Assembly (NCBI RefSeq): GCF_947507565.1
Contig: NC_089178.1
Span: forward strand, 3,410,001 to 3,474,000
Length of the DNA: 64,000 nucleotides
Reading direction: 5' to 3'
Origin: Oscarella lobularis
Taxonomy: Eukaryota; Porifera; Homoscleromorpha; Homosclerophorida; Oscarellidae
This document shows, piece by piece, positions 12,530-24,982 of this stretch. The first letter of the stretch is position 1. Each line of letters opens with the position of its first letter. Below the pieces are notes generated by a model. It had not been told where the DNA came from. It saw nothing but the letters and a program-made list of their open reading frames with translations, and made no database searches. A program made the position numbers and the translations under genes.

Positions 12530-12880
12530 CTACCTGGCGGGTGGACTCGTTGGACTTGGGAGGCGACGAGGAGCCAGCCAAGTAGGCCACATGCCGCTCG
12601 AACCGTATTTAACGCTCGCCACGTCGTCAGACGAGAACTCGAAGCACCTTCGTCTTTATAGCACATATCGTTATACGTGAGAGTGCAGTCCGTTATTGAG
12701 CTATCACTGGGTGTAATAAGGAAATCAGTCCTATATAAAAATATATAAAAATATTATTAGTCTTTCTTCGCGCGTGATTGCAGTTTAACCATAAATCTGG
12801 ACGCCTTTCGTAGAGACTAATGCGAGAATCTGCGCTCGCTATGCTCAGTGAGAAGACGATACCGATGAAGTAAACTAATT
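12530..12880 (-). other. Possible minus-strand exons of an unidentified small membrane protein
   Basis: Two stretches read well on the minus strand: about 12865-12785, YFIGIVFSLSIASADSRISL (hydrophobic, signal- or TM-like), and about 12735-12535, TDFLITPSDSSITDCTLTYN, continuing to AACGLLGWLLVASQVQRVHP. They could be the 3' exons of a small membrane protein, but I find no start codon and no family match. Low confidence. Confidence 0.25.
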
Positions 12881-12901
12881 TGAGAAGGAATTAAGCGTTG
12901 C

Positions 12902-13514
12902 GCAGGGGGGCAATTGCGTTGAAAAAAGCAAACCGAGTATTGCCAATGTATAGCTTGGACGAAGCTGAAACTTTCTTAGAAAATTACTATCAGAATGAGC
13001 GTGAGCAGATTCATATCTAAAAAAGGGAAAATCTTTTTTATTGTTTATTATAACTTATTTATTAACTATTTACATTGGATATAGCTGAATTAACCCGGTA
13101 ATATTAAAATTTGTGGAAGGGTTCTCTTCTACTTATCCTCCCATAGAAGCTAATATTAAGCGAGTGAGTTATCTATCTAATTATTTATTAAAATTAGATT
13201 TGTTTCCTTTCTTTTTGGGGTTGCCTTACCCATCGAGTACAGAAACGCAACAGACGGCGAGAAGGAAGTAGTAGACGCACTGGACCGCTTGCGAGGTATT
13301 TTGATAATGTAAAAGGAAATCTGACTCCAGATTTGAGACGTCGGATAGAACGTACACTACGACGCACTGCCAAAGACTATAGCCTAAAATTGAGGCCCCA
13401 AGGGTACAGTAGGAGAATAGTTCACCGCGGTGCTATTGTATTTATTAACCTGCTACAAGGCCGTGGCATAGTAGAGCGAACCAGCGAAACCAATTCAGAG
13501 CTTGCTGTAATAAA
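12902..13514 (+). other. Orphan coding-like exons, unidentified, possibly a decayed gene
   Basis: Plus-strand pieces bounded by plausible splice sites: about 12902-13019 (AIALKKANRVLPMYSLDEAE then TFLENYYQNEREQIHI, stop), about 13093-13162 (INPVILKFVEGFSSTYPPIE), and about 13242-13514, open throughout, with YFDNVKGNLTPDLRRRIERT and YSRRIVHRGAIVFINLLQGR, ending ELAVIK at a GTATCA donor. An in-frame TGA directly before the second piece and the lack of any start codon argue for a pseudogene or a gene whose exons I cannot join. No family recognised. Confidence 0.3.
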
Positions 13515-13531
13515 GGTATCATTTTTATTTT

Positions 13532-14353
13532 TTATTTTTTATTTATGTGTACCATGGCCAGGTCTGATGTCGTTGGATCGAGAGTGGCCAGTTCCGTGTT
13601 TTCCTGCTGATTGGCTTCAAGATCTCGTCCTCGCAATTCCAAGCGATTTTCCCCGACAAAACCTTTTCCATCTAGGAGAAGAATACTGACCACGCCCACG
13701 CCTCCTTTATGTATGGAACCTGGTCGCTCAATGAACACAGTTTCGACTGGTTGACTTGTCAAATTTGGAGCGTGCGATGGACGAGATCTTTCAACGACGT
13801 CATTATCTTCATCAATAATGTCTTCCGGTGAAACAACCAATTCTAAAAAAATTCAAAATCAATCGAAAACGTGTTATGTATGTATTTACCGTCGATTTTT
13901 ATAGGTCCGGGTTCGCTTGGTCTTTTTGTCGACCTCGAATTTCCTTTTCGTCGTTTTCGTTTCGTCGATGCAAGGGTATCGTCGCCAGACGGAAAGCTCA
14001 GCGTGGAAATCGGTGCTGGATACGTTCGAATAAAAGATGGAGATACTTCGATCGTGTTTTTTTTTTCTTTTACCCGGTGGAAGTCGGCGTTTCTCGCCGT
14101 CTTCCAAATCTTCGCCGCCGAGGGCGGAACGCTTCTTCTTCTTACTTGATTTTGGCTGAGCGGCGACGTTGTCGCGCGTTTCGTAAGCGCGTGACGCCGC
14201 AGACGTTTCGTTTTCGCTTGCGAGCGTGTTTTCGAGCTTTTCTACGCGGTGCAGCTCCACGCTCTGCGAGGTGTCGTCGAGAACAGATCTATTTTTCTTC
14301 TTTCGCTTCTTTTTCGGCGCGTCGGACGGCTCCATTGGGTTTGCGTTTGACAT
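13532..14353 (-). CDS. Lysine-rich, probably nuclear protein of unknown function
   Basis: Start MSNANPMEPSDAPKKKRKKK at 14353; basic clusters of nuclear or nucleolar type recur (SSKKKKRSAL, STKRKRRKGN). Exon 1 ends at LPP before GTAAAAG. A 58-nt intron (acceptor at TATCCAG, about 14023) leads to APISTLSFPSGDDTLASTKR and GPIKID, then a second intron (13873-13844) to LVVSPEDIIDEDNDVVERSR, and the protein ends at HINKK (13532). Only this splicing keeps the C-terminal exon open; reading through the first intron stops early. The C-terminal motif VETVFIERPGSIHKGG looks conserved, but I cannot name the family. Its start codon is 63 bp from that of the FYVE gene. Confidence 0.6.
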
Positions 14354-14416
14354 GGCGACAAAACTAGCGCGCGCGTGGCCTTTGTCTAATGCGGGGGTGC
14401 GCCGGTGTTGAGCTAC
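14354..14416. promoter_or_regulatory. Bidirectional promoter, Lys-rich gene / FYVE-PH gene
   Basis: Only 63 bp separate the two divergent ATGs. The spacer is GC-rich (GCGCGCGTGG) and has no TATA box. Confidence 0.55.
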
Positions 14417-15432
14417 ATGGCTCTCTTTCCCGAAGAATGTCGTCAGGAAGACTGGATTCCCGACGAGGAAGTATTGCGCTGCACGAAATGTCGTCGAGAG
14501 TTCGGCTTCTTTAATCGAAGACATCATTGTCGATTTTGCGGTGGCGTGTTCGACGGAGAGTGTTCCTTTTTGTTGGGACCTGAATGCGCTCCCGCCTATC
14601 GCGGCAAGAGAACCTGCTCCTACTGTCACGCCCTCTATTTCAAACACGCCAACGTTTTGCAGAAAGGTGCTGACGACCACGCCCCCCCCCCCCATTATAT
14701 ATACAGTTTAATCTGGAAACCACAGGTGCGACTTTTGTGAAGTATACCCGTGATGGAAAGAGCAAGGCTGACAGACATTTCTGGTTGTCAAACTATGGAG
14801 GCAACATAACAATTGCCTGGTCAGATCCTGCATCTGGCCAAACAATGAGTCTGAGCAGACTACGTATGCAGCATTAGACAGCTGTATATATAATTCATTT
14901 TTGCTATACCAAGGTGATAAGTCGAGCAGTTTTCTAATGTCCGATGTTGATCGAGTGGAATCAATCGAGCATCCTCCCACAGTGACAGGTCGGCTATTTT
15001 TTTCCTCGCGCCGCCGCCGCCGCCATCAAATCTAAAAAACTCTCGTTTTCCATTATTAGAACCTAGAAAATTATTAATCAAGATAGAGTGCTCGAGCAGC
15101 AGCAGCGTCGGTCGAGATCTGGTGATGGAAACCACAGACGCAGCACTTAGTGGCGAGTGAGTGAAGTCACATCCTTGTCGCCCGATTTTCCGATCTTTAT
15201 ACGTGACCTATTATTTTTCTTCGGTAGATGGCTCGAGGGTCTGCGAGCAGCGCACTACGTTGCCAAGGCGCTTCGATTGAGACAGGAACGCGAGCGCGAA
15301 GCGGAAGCGGCAGCCGCTGCCGATGCGCTCGCTGAAGCGAAGGCAAATCGTCAGGCGGAGCGAGCTCGTTCGAGCGCCAAACGAGAGCAAATACGAGCAA
15401 AGTGGTCGTCTTCGGGAAAGCTAGGACAGTAG
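14417..15432 (+). CDS. FYVE zinc-finger plus PH-like domain protein
   Basis: Short phosphoinositide-binding protein. After MALFPEECRQEDWIPDEEV comes a FYVE finger: CTKC, REFGFFNRRHHCRFCGG with the RHHCR PI3P-binding motif, and YRGKRTCSYCHALYF. Exon 2 starts GATFVKYTRDGKSKADRHFW and exon 3 runs SSFLMSDVDRVESIEHPPTV; joined across a 75-bp intron to EPRKLLIKIECSSSS and ETTDAALSGEWLEGLRAAHY, these form a PH-like domain ending in the expected W-x3-L helix. A Glu/Ala/Arg-rich helix follows to the stop at 15430-15432. No RhoGEF or kinase domain is present, so it is probably an endosomal adaptor. Four or five exons. Confidence 0.75.
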
Positions 15433-15814
15433 ATGAGCATGTAGAGTAGAAGGACGCTGTGTAATGGATTTACGACGTGATCTCATTGGTGATTTCATAA
15501 AGACGACTAGGTGGGCCCTAGGGTGGGGCTCTTCCTTATTCGGGCGTTTTGACAACGCGTGCGCATTGAGCGTTCTTTCCGCCATAGTGGGTCCCGTGGA
15601 TTCCTCGAATTGCGACGTTATTTGGTGTTTCGTGGCCGTCGAAAGGTGCGTCCGAGATTAGTTAGAAATCGATCTCGGCCAGGACGTCGTCGAGAATCGG
15701 CGTGTAATGTGCTGAGAGCCTCGCGAGGGGGAGAAAGTTGTTCGACGAGCTCGAGTGCGCATAGGAATCGAGAGTCGAGAGTCGAGAGAGGTGCGCACGC
15801 GCTCGCTACACATT
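15433..15814. other. Intergenic, CpG-rich 5' flank of the SPRY gene
   Basis: 382 bp with no gene seen. The final 150 bp are CpG-dense with repeated GTCGAGAG units at about 15775-15792; probably the promoter and 5' UTR of the SPRY gene. Confidence 0.4.
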
Positions 15815-16513
15815 ATGGGCAATTGCCTAACGAAAGACGAGACGAATCCGCCGAAGCGAAAACGTCCCGAAAACAAGAAACTTCTCGCCGAAGTCGATTC
15901 GTCGCTAAGACAGTGGGTCATCGAAGGATCGGTGGAACACGAGCCTCCCGTCATCGAACAGGTGACCTTCGATCCGGCCTATCGTCAGAATCAAGTCGAA
16001 TTACTCGACGACAATCGAACGGCGCTGTACGTGGGAAAAGGCTACAGTACGACGCTGATGAAATTGCCAAACGGGCAAACGCGCGCCAGCAGCGGATTCA
16101 CGCGCGGTCGACACGCGTGGAGCGTGCGCGTCGACGTGTCGCGCTGTCGCAGTTGGATGCAAATCGGCGTCGTGACGGCGCGACGGAAAAACGAAGGATG
16201 CCCGCAGATATTCGACGGTAAGCCCCATCCGTTTCGCGCCGACGAAATTGCGCTACGAAGCGACGGTAATATCGTCACGGGAAAGCGCGACGTCGCCGAT
16301 ACGCGCGGCTCCGAGCGCGGCTACGATACGGGCGATATTATATCGGTGCGGCTAGACATGGACAATCGTACCGTACAGTGGCTCAAGAACGGCAAGACGT
16401 TTCAGGCTGAACCGGAGTTCGTTCTCTACGCTGACGAAGTCTATCCGTCCGTTAGTTTAGACAATCCCAAGGAACAGGTCTCACTTCTTTCGTATTTTGG
16501 CACGGCAGCGTAA
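15815..16513 (+). CDS. SPRY-domain protein with predicted N-myristoylation
   Basis: Uninterrupted frame of 232 codons in a region where most genes are split. The start MGNCLTKD gives Gly2 and Cys4, a good N-myristoylation/palmitoylation signal, so the ATG at 15815 is preferred over an upstream ATG at 15755. Residues from about 60 to the end form a SPRY/concanavalin-like fold: TALYVGKGYSTTLM, SSGFTRGRHAWSVRVDVSRC, WMQIGVVTARR, YDTGDIISVRLDMDNRTVQW and LKNGKTFQAEPEFVL, ending SLLSYFGTAA. Third positions are GC-rich. It could be a membrane-anchored adaptor; no RING, SOCS box or B-box is present. Specific orthology not assigned. Confidence 0.8.
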   Translation: MGNCLTKDETNPPKRKRPENKKLLAEVDSSLRQWVIEGSVEHEPPVIEQVTFDPAYRQNQVELLDDNRTALYVGKGYSTTLMKLPNGQTRASSGFTRGRHAWSVRVDVSRCRSWMQIGVVTARRKNEGCPQIFDGKPHPFRADEIALRSDGNIVTGKRDVADTRGSERGYDTGDIISVRLDMDNRTVQWLKNGKTFQAEPEFVLYADEVYPSVSLDNPKEQVSLLSYFGTAA

Positions 16514-17155
16514 TACGCTCGCGCATGCACGCACGCACGCACGCACGCACCACGCCACCGCCACCGCCGTCGTTCCTTGTTCTCATCCTTAGAGAAGAAG
16601 ATTCTATTACTATCTACTACTAGTGTGTGTGTGTGTGAGTGTCAGTGTGCTGTGTGCTGTGTGTGCTGTGTTCGGGTGAAAAAGCTTCTGCATATCTCCT
16701 TCGTTTGACGTCTCTCTCTCTTTACAATTTCTCAATCACCTATATGAACTATAGAAATAGCCATTTTTTTTTCTCTTTCCTCCCCTCTTTCTTTTTCACC
16801 TCCCCCTCCCCTCTCCCCTTTGCTTTAGCGTCGTGCCGCGTACTGTATTTCTGAGATTTTTTTCTGAAATGAATCTCGCCTTTTGTAAACATGGGATTTA
16901 GTAAAAGACAATGTGGGCTAACGCGGCATCACTACGAACCCACATGCGTTTACGTGTACTATAAACAGATTTCAAGCGGAATCTCGACTACCAAAATAGA
17001 GGCCTCACGTACCTTTGTTGAGGCTTCCTTGTAACGGCGCGAAGCCAGACGAAAATCATCACGTCACCAACCACCACTAAACAGCAGCAGCAGCGCCCCT
17101 GCACACGTGTTATATACAAAGAGATAGATCTATAATCTGATACTACTACTCCTCC
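16514..17155. other. Intergenic stretch with microsatellites, no gene seen
   Basis: 642 bp. It holds a (GCAC)6 tract at 16527-16550, a GT-rich tract at about 16622-16672 and a pyrimidine-rich tract at about 16763-16825. This is presumably the 3' UTR of the SPRY gene followed by the 3' flank of KIFAP3. Confidence 0.6.
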
Positions 17156-20393
<3,238 letters not shown>

Positions 20394-20462
20394 TGTCAAC
20401 TTCGTATCCTAACGCACGCTAGCCAAGAGAGTCGTCAACTTGGCCCTTTCTTCGACTCCGTT
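20394..20462. promoter_or_regulatory. Bidirectional promoter, KIFAP3 / GOLGA1
   Basis: 69 bp between divergent ATGs; no TATA box seen. Confidence 0.55.
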
Positions 20463-23379
20463 ATGTTCAAGAGTCTGAAAAAGAAAATCGAAAGTGATCC
20501 TCACCAAGAGATTCATCTCGCGTCGAATAAGAAGCCGGGTGGTCCAATTCGTCTCAGCGCGGCGACGAGCGACGACGAATCGAACGAAACGAAACGATGC
20601 GAGCCAAATCAAAGCCTAAACGCAGACGAAGAGGAGCTAGCAAGGACGAAAGACGATGAAGAAATCCCGGAAGTATTCGTCGAACCAAAACTTAGCGATT
20701 CGAAGAACGCTTTGGCGATTAAAACAAAGGTATTTTAGATACATATGTATCGATTTATTTGTCTTTTTTCCAGCAAGTGGAGGAACTTCGGACGATGATT
20801 GGTTTGCTGGAGGAGGTGCGACTTTTTATTAGATTATGGTTAATTTGTTAGTTTGGGTGCGTAGAAAATAGCTCACCTGCAGGGAGAAGTCCAGTCATCG
20901 AGCCGAGCCAAAGACGAATCAGTCGTGAAATTAGAAGAGGTTGAATTGATTCGTTGAGTGTCTACATTTGGCAGTGGAATTCCTTAGACGAGAGGCGAAA
21001 GAGATGAACTAAAAAAGAGAATTGATGATCTCGCAAACGAAAAGCAAATAAAAAACGATTATTGGCACATTGTATCCTCACTGACTCTGTCTCCATGTGG
21101 TTCTCTAGAGATGAGGAAAGGACGAGTTTTGATGAACGCTGCACAAACTTGGAAAAGGAATTATCTGATAAGGCGAAGGACTTGGAATGTGTAAGTCTAG
21201 CGCTGCCACCTCATCTCATCATGTACATGAACTCGTTTTAGGCTGCTGTGGAGCTTCAGAAAACCAATGAGAAGAAGACAGCTGCTGAGGTTCTAAATGG
21301 AAAGGTTAGTACAGTTGAGATGGATGAGGATAAGCAGCTAGACTGCTGAATAGCTTAGACAAGAAAAGAGCAAATTTGAGGAAAAGATTTTAGCGTTAGA
21401 AAAAAGGTTGGGAGATGTCCAAGAACAGCTAAAAGCTTACTACTGGCTATTGGGAATAGATTGAGAGAGACTGAAATGACGGAAAGCGACCAAATTCAAT
21501 GTCTGCTTCAAGAGGTACCTCTCTAAAAAAGCACAAACGTATGCTGCACTAACCGGGCTTGTAGAGAGAACAGTTAAAGAAAACGGTCGCCGAGGCAATA
21601 GAGGAGTAGTCAAACACGTCTTCTTTGCAGTGACACTCCATATTTTAGACGGAATCCCTGAAACTTCAGCTAGAAGACGCGCGCAAGACCGTTCGCGAGT
21701 CGACAAGTAGAGTTGATGATCTTGAGAGACAGGTAATAGAAATTCCAGAGTCGATCTTACCCGTGCATTTATTATTTTTAGAACGAAAGAGAAGTATCAT
21801 CCAATGAAACGCTCAAGAGTCAGGTAATATAACAAGCATGGGCGCAATGATAGCTCGTACTTTTTTTTTCTTCAACTGTCAGCTTGCTGAAGCGCTGTCA
21901 GTGTCAGCTGAACGAGAACGGCTAATAGCTACACTTCAGATGAGTATCAGTACAACGTTGAGTGAAGAGAAGGCAGCCAGAGAAGGCCTCAAAACAGAAA
22001 TACAAACGTTAAAAGTGCGTAGATTATATAGAAAAGGGCTCTTGCCTCCTATTTCTGCAGTGTGAATTGGAAAAATCGCAGCAGAGTCAAGCTGTTTTGA
22101 AAGAGCTCCAAAAACACGTAGGCCTAGTGGTGGATGGGCTATTGAGCATCTACGTATTATTGTTGCGTTAGCACGAGGAATTGCAAAGTCGTAGTGTAGA
22201 TAGAGAACGAGAACTGGAACGAATCGTTCAGGAAAGGGTAAAAGGTTTCGCTGCGCGATGCTTAGCTATATACATGCACCTGATTTGGTAAAGGACGAGG
22301 CGTGGGCTGAACGAGATGCACTAAAACGAGACTCAGAGGCGCAGAAATCCGTAACGATGACTCGCGATCGATTAGAATCTACAGAAACACAGCAATTGGG
22401 AGTAGAATGTATATATTATATTAATTATAAATTTAATTTGACCTTGAAGCTTTGTGTTTTGTAGACGATCAGCTGCTTGCTGAAGCAAACGGAACCTACG
22501 ATAAGAGTATAGCCGGTAGGTGGACGTTGCACAGTTTTTTCGTAGACTATGAGTGGCTGCTTTTCAATGAAGATAAGCAGCAGACGATAGAAGAATTGGC
22601 TGAGCAAGTCGAGTTGCTTGAAGCTCGAATTCGAATGCAAAACGACTCGGAATTCTCTCTCGTGAATAGCGAGCATTTGCCTGAAGTAGATGTCTTGCAA
22701 TTTAAGCGGTAACGGGTGACTAATTGGTTATTTTCAGAAGGTCACGCAACTTCGAAAAGAAAATTCAGACCTAAAAAGTCAGCTAATCGAAAAGAATAAA
22801 GTATCCCGCCCAATAGAGCTCACGTTACCTGGTTAACATAAAAAAATAGGCAATAAAAATGCAGCAGCAGAAACTGACTGATCTTAAGAAGGCGCTACAT
22901 CGAGAATTGGTAGAGATTTAGCGAGAATTTCATGCAAATCCTTCCTAGTCTTTACGCAGAAAGGACAAGACTTACCTGATGGTAGTCGGACGGGGCAAGA
23001 CTGCCATTTACCGAACGTTAATTCAGAGTAAATCGCCTATCAGTACCGTTGTTCTTCTATACTCGTTTCTTTCGCAAAGGTATCTGAAACACGTCATATT
23101 GCGTTTTTTCTGCAGCAGCAACGAAGAGGTGGATGCTAACGTGAACGGTTTTGAAACTAAAAACTTAGATCTTTGAATTTTGTAGGCGCGACAGCTTATC
23201 AAAGCCGTATCGGCGGTTCTTCGCTTCACTCCTCGCGAGGAACGATGCGTTATTGAATGGCTCAATTATAAGGTTAGGGGTGCCGCCTTTGCGGTCTAAG
23301 TCTAAGTGCTAAGAACTTCTTTTTTTAGACTTCTTGGTTCGGTTCTCAACCCAAAAGCCCGATAGGAGGAATACGTTAA
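20463..23379 (+). CDS. GOLGA1: Golgin-97-like trans-Golgi tether with GRIP domain
   Basis: Starts MFKSLKKKIESDPHQ, the typical golgin N terminus, then an acidic linker (SDDESNE, NADEEELAR). Many small exons encode heptad-rich coiled coil, for example ELRTMIGLLEE, DELKKRIDDLANEKQ and KLQLEDARKTVRESTSRVDD. The last exons give a GRIP domain: YLKHVILRFF, then ARQLIKAVSAVLRFTPREER and WLNYKTSWFGSQPKSPIGGI, stop at 23377-23379. GRIP domains bind ARL1-GTP and target proteins to the trans-Golgi; YKTSWFGS followed by a basic tail is specific to golgin-97. Coiled-coil length is shorter than in vertebrates, and some small exons may be missed. Confidence 0.88.
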
Positions 23380-23465
23380 ACGCGTTGATTTTTAGCGTAG
23401 ATTTGTGTACATATGCCCGTGCATTTCGCGTACAGAGTGATATTTCCACACAAAAACGCACGTCG

Positions 23466-23500
23466 TCAACAATTGTGAGCTGATCCCTCTGAAACATTCC

Positions 23501-23554
<54 letters not shown>

Positions 23555-24178
23555 GAATATTCCCAGTCGTGGGAACACTCTGAGTCGTCGGGGTAGGGGT
23601 AGGGGTCGTGGGGTGAGCGCACGGCCCAATTTCCGCGATCTTTATATGCGCATTTTTAAGACAAGCACGCTGATGAAGATGGCAATGGGACGGGTAAGTG
23701 ACGCCGTCAGAGCCGCACACTTCCCTCTGCCCGTTGCCTTGACACTCGACTCTACAGGGACACTTGGATTCTTCGCTACCAATGGGAAAGTAGCAAAAAT
23801 GAACGGGGTTGCACTCGCCACTCCTACATTTCAGCACGGAAGCTGGGGAAAGAGGCGCCTCGTTCTAAAACCGGTTTTCCCCCGCGCCGCGCTCTTACTT
23901 ACCTTCTAACGCCAAGCAAAACCTTTGGCCTCTTCTTGTTAATTCGCAAACGAAGCCGGGTTTTTGACAAGGCGCATCGCAGGGATCTTAACAACACAAC
24001 TGATTTTTTTTTTATAAACGCTTGCTTGGATCTCCCTTACGTTGCGTCGTGAAAACAAATGGCTCTTCAAAATCCTACCGGAAGACGATAAAAAAACCGT
24101 GACGCTCGTCTGAAGACTCACGATGCCGAAGCAGGGTCCAATGTAGATAGCAGCAATGAGGAGCCAAAGTGACGTCAT
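23466..24178 (-). CDS. Secreted FOLN-Kazal protein with poly-Thr tail
   Basis: Signal peptide MTSLWLLIAAIYIGPCFG at 24178; an exon at about 23905-23990 encodes a follistatin-N-like module (DPCDAPCQKPGFVCELTRRG, QRFCLALE); then a Cys-rich linker (KCRSGECNPVHFCYF) and one Kazal domain (CPCRVECQGNGQREVCGSDG, VTYPSHCHLHQRACL, ending IGPC). After the Kazal domain come Pro/Thr repeats, a run of 17 Thr from a triplet microsatellite, and SEGSAHNC, stop at 23466-23468. The Thr stretch would be mucin-like if O-glycosylated. Module order resembles SPARC/follistatin-like proteins without their EF-hand region. It is a paralogue of the N-terminal part of the gene at 24983-28303. Protease inhibition or growth-factor binding are both possible. 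Confidence 0.78.
23503..23553. repeat. (GTC)17 coding microsatellite
   Basis: Seventeen perfect GTC units on the plus strand, read as ACG (Thr) in the minus-strand Kazal gene. In the other minus frames it would read poly-Asp or poly-Arg; those frames are not used. Confidence 0.95.
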
Positions 24179-24374
24179 GTCGAGATGCCTAGAAATCACT
24201 TCCTTAGCCGTTTCCACTACTGGAACTGTAGCCAATTACCTGCCGCTGCTTGGGAACGCTCTAGTCGTATTTCTGCTCGGACAAAGAGTGCCAGGTGGCA
24301 AGTTCGTAATTAGGTAATAGACTGGCTCGCAATTGGACAATAGAGTACACGTGAAGCGTGGGGAAATGTTACGT

Positions 24375-24843
24375 CACGGGACTGCTAGACTACTGTGAGT
24401 GAGTGAGTGAGTGAGTGAGATATTTATTTACTTAGTAAAAAGATAAAATATCTCTATCTTGACTCGAGTCGTGTCGACTGACTAGAACGAAACGAATAAA
24501 AATAAAGAACAAATAAATAAAGAATTGTCTTTTTTACCTGATCAAACGAAGGACTTCGAGTATGGCCGTTGGAGAGACGTCCAGACGAAGGAGTTCGTGT
24601 ATCTGCTCAAGACAACAAGATTCCGTGCTGATCAAAGCCGTCGATGCAGCGTCTGAACCGTTTTGAAGACGTCCTTGCTCATGGGAACTCCGCTGAGCCG
24701 AACAAGGCGAAAAAGAGCGTCTTGGGTCTCTTCTGCGTGCCACGAGGCTCACGGCTTGTTTCTAATGTGCTTAAGCGTTTATTCTGACCTTCCTGGAGCC
24801 GCGATCGGGTCGTAAACGAGTACTTGAACGTCGTGGATGTCAT
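24375..24843 (-). CDS. MZT2: MZT2-like gamma-tubulin complex component (MOZART2)
   Basis: Tiny four-exon gene. Exon 1 is MTSTTFKYSFTTRSRLQE (24843 to about 24788). After an intron ending at ...GCACGCAG, exon 2 gives ETQDALFRLVRLSGVPMSKD and VFKT (about 24730-24660). A 56-nt intron leads to IHELLRLDVSPTAILEVLRL (about 24605-24539), and a last short exon (24392-24375) adds SLAVP and stop. The pattern LFRLVRLSGVPMSKDVFK followed by LLRLDVSPTAILEVLRLI matches MZT2, a small helical protein that associates with gamma-tubulin complexes for microtubule nucleation at centrosomes. Splices were chosen because they join both halves of the family signature in frame. The last exon is the least certain part. 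Confidence 0.75.
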
Positions 24844-24982
24844 TTTTCTTCTTGATAACGCGCGTTAATTAAAGCGCGAGTAGTGCAGCTAGTGGTTTGA
24901 TCAGCTAAAAAATATTGCTTCTAGTCTAACAGCATCAACTAAAATAAACAATTCTCTAAACTCTGACTTGAGACATTCGAGT

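Noticed and set aside
14045-14080. A 28-nt intron in the Lys-rich gene
   Set aside because: The acceptor 30 nt further (TATCCAG) is in the same frame, follows a pyrimidine-rich stretch and gives a 58-nt intron of usual size.
14357-14695. Upstream extension of the Lys-rich minus-strand frame across the FYVE gene
   Set aside because: It runs antisense through the FYVE finger exon. A good ATG exists at 14353 and the upstream sequence has no coding character of its own.
23392-23629. Poly-Asp and poly-Arg frames over the triplet repeat
   Set aside because: Only the Thr frame is continuous with the Kazal domain; the others are artefacts of the (GTC)17 repeat.
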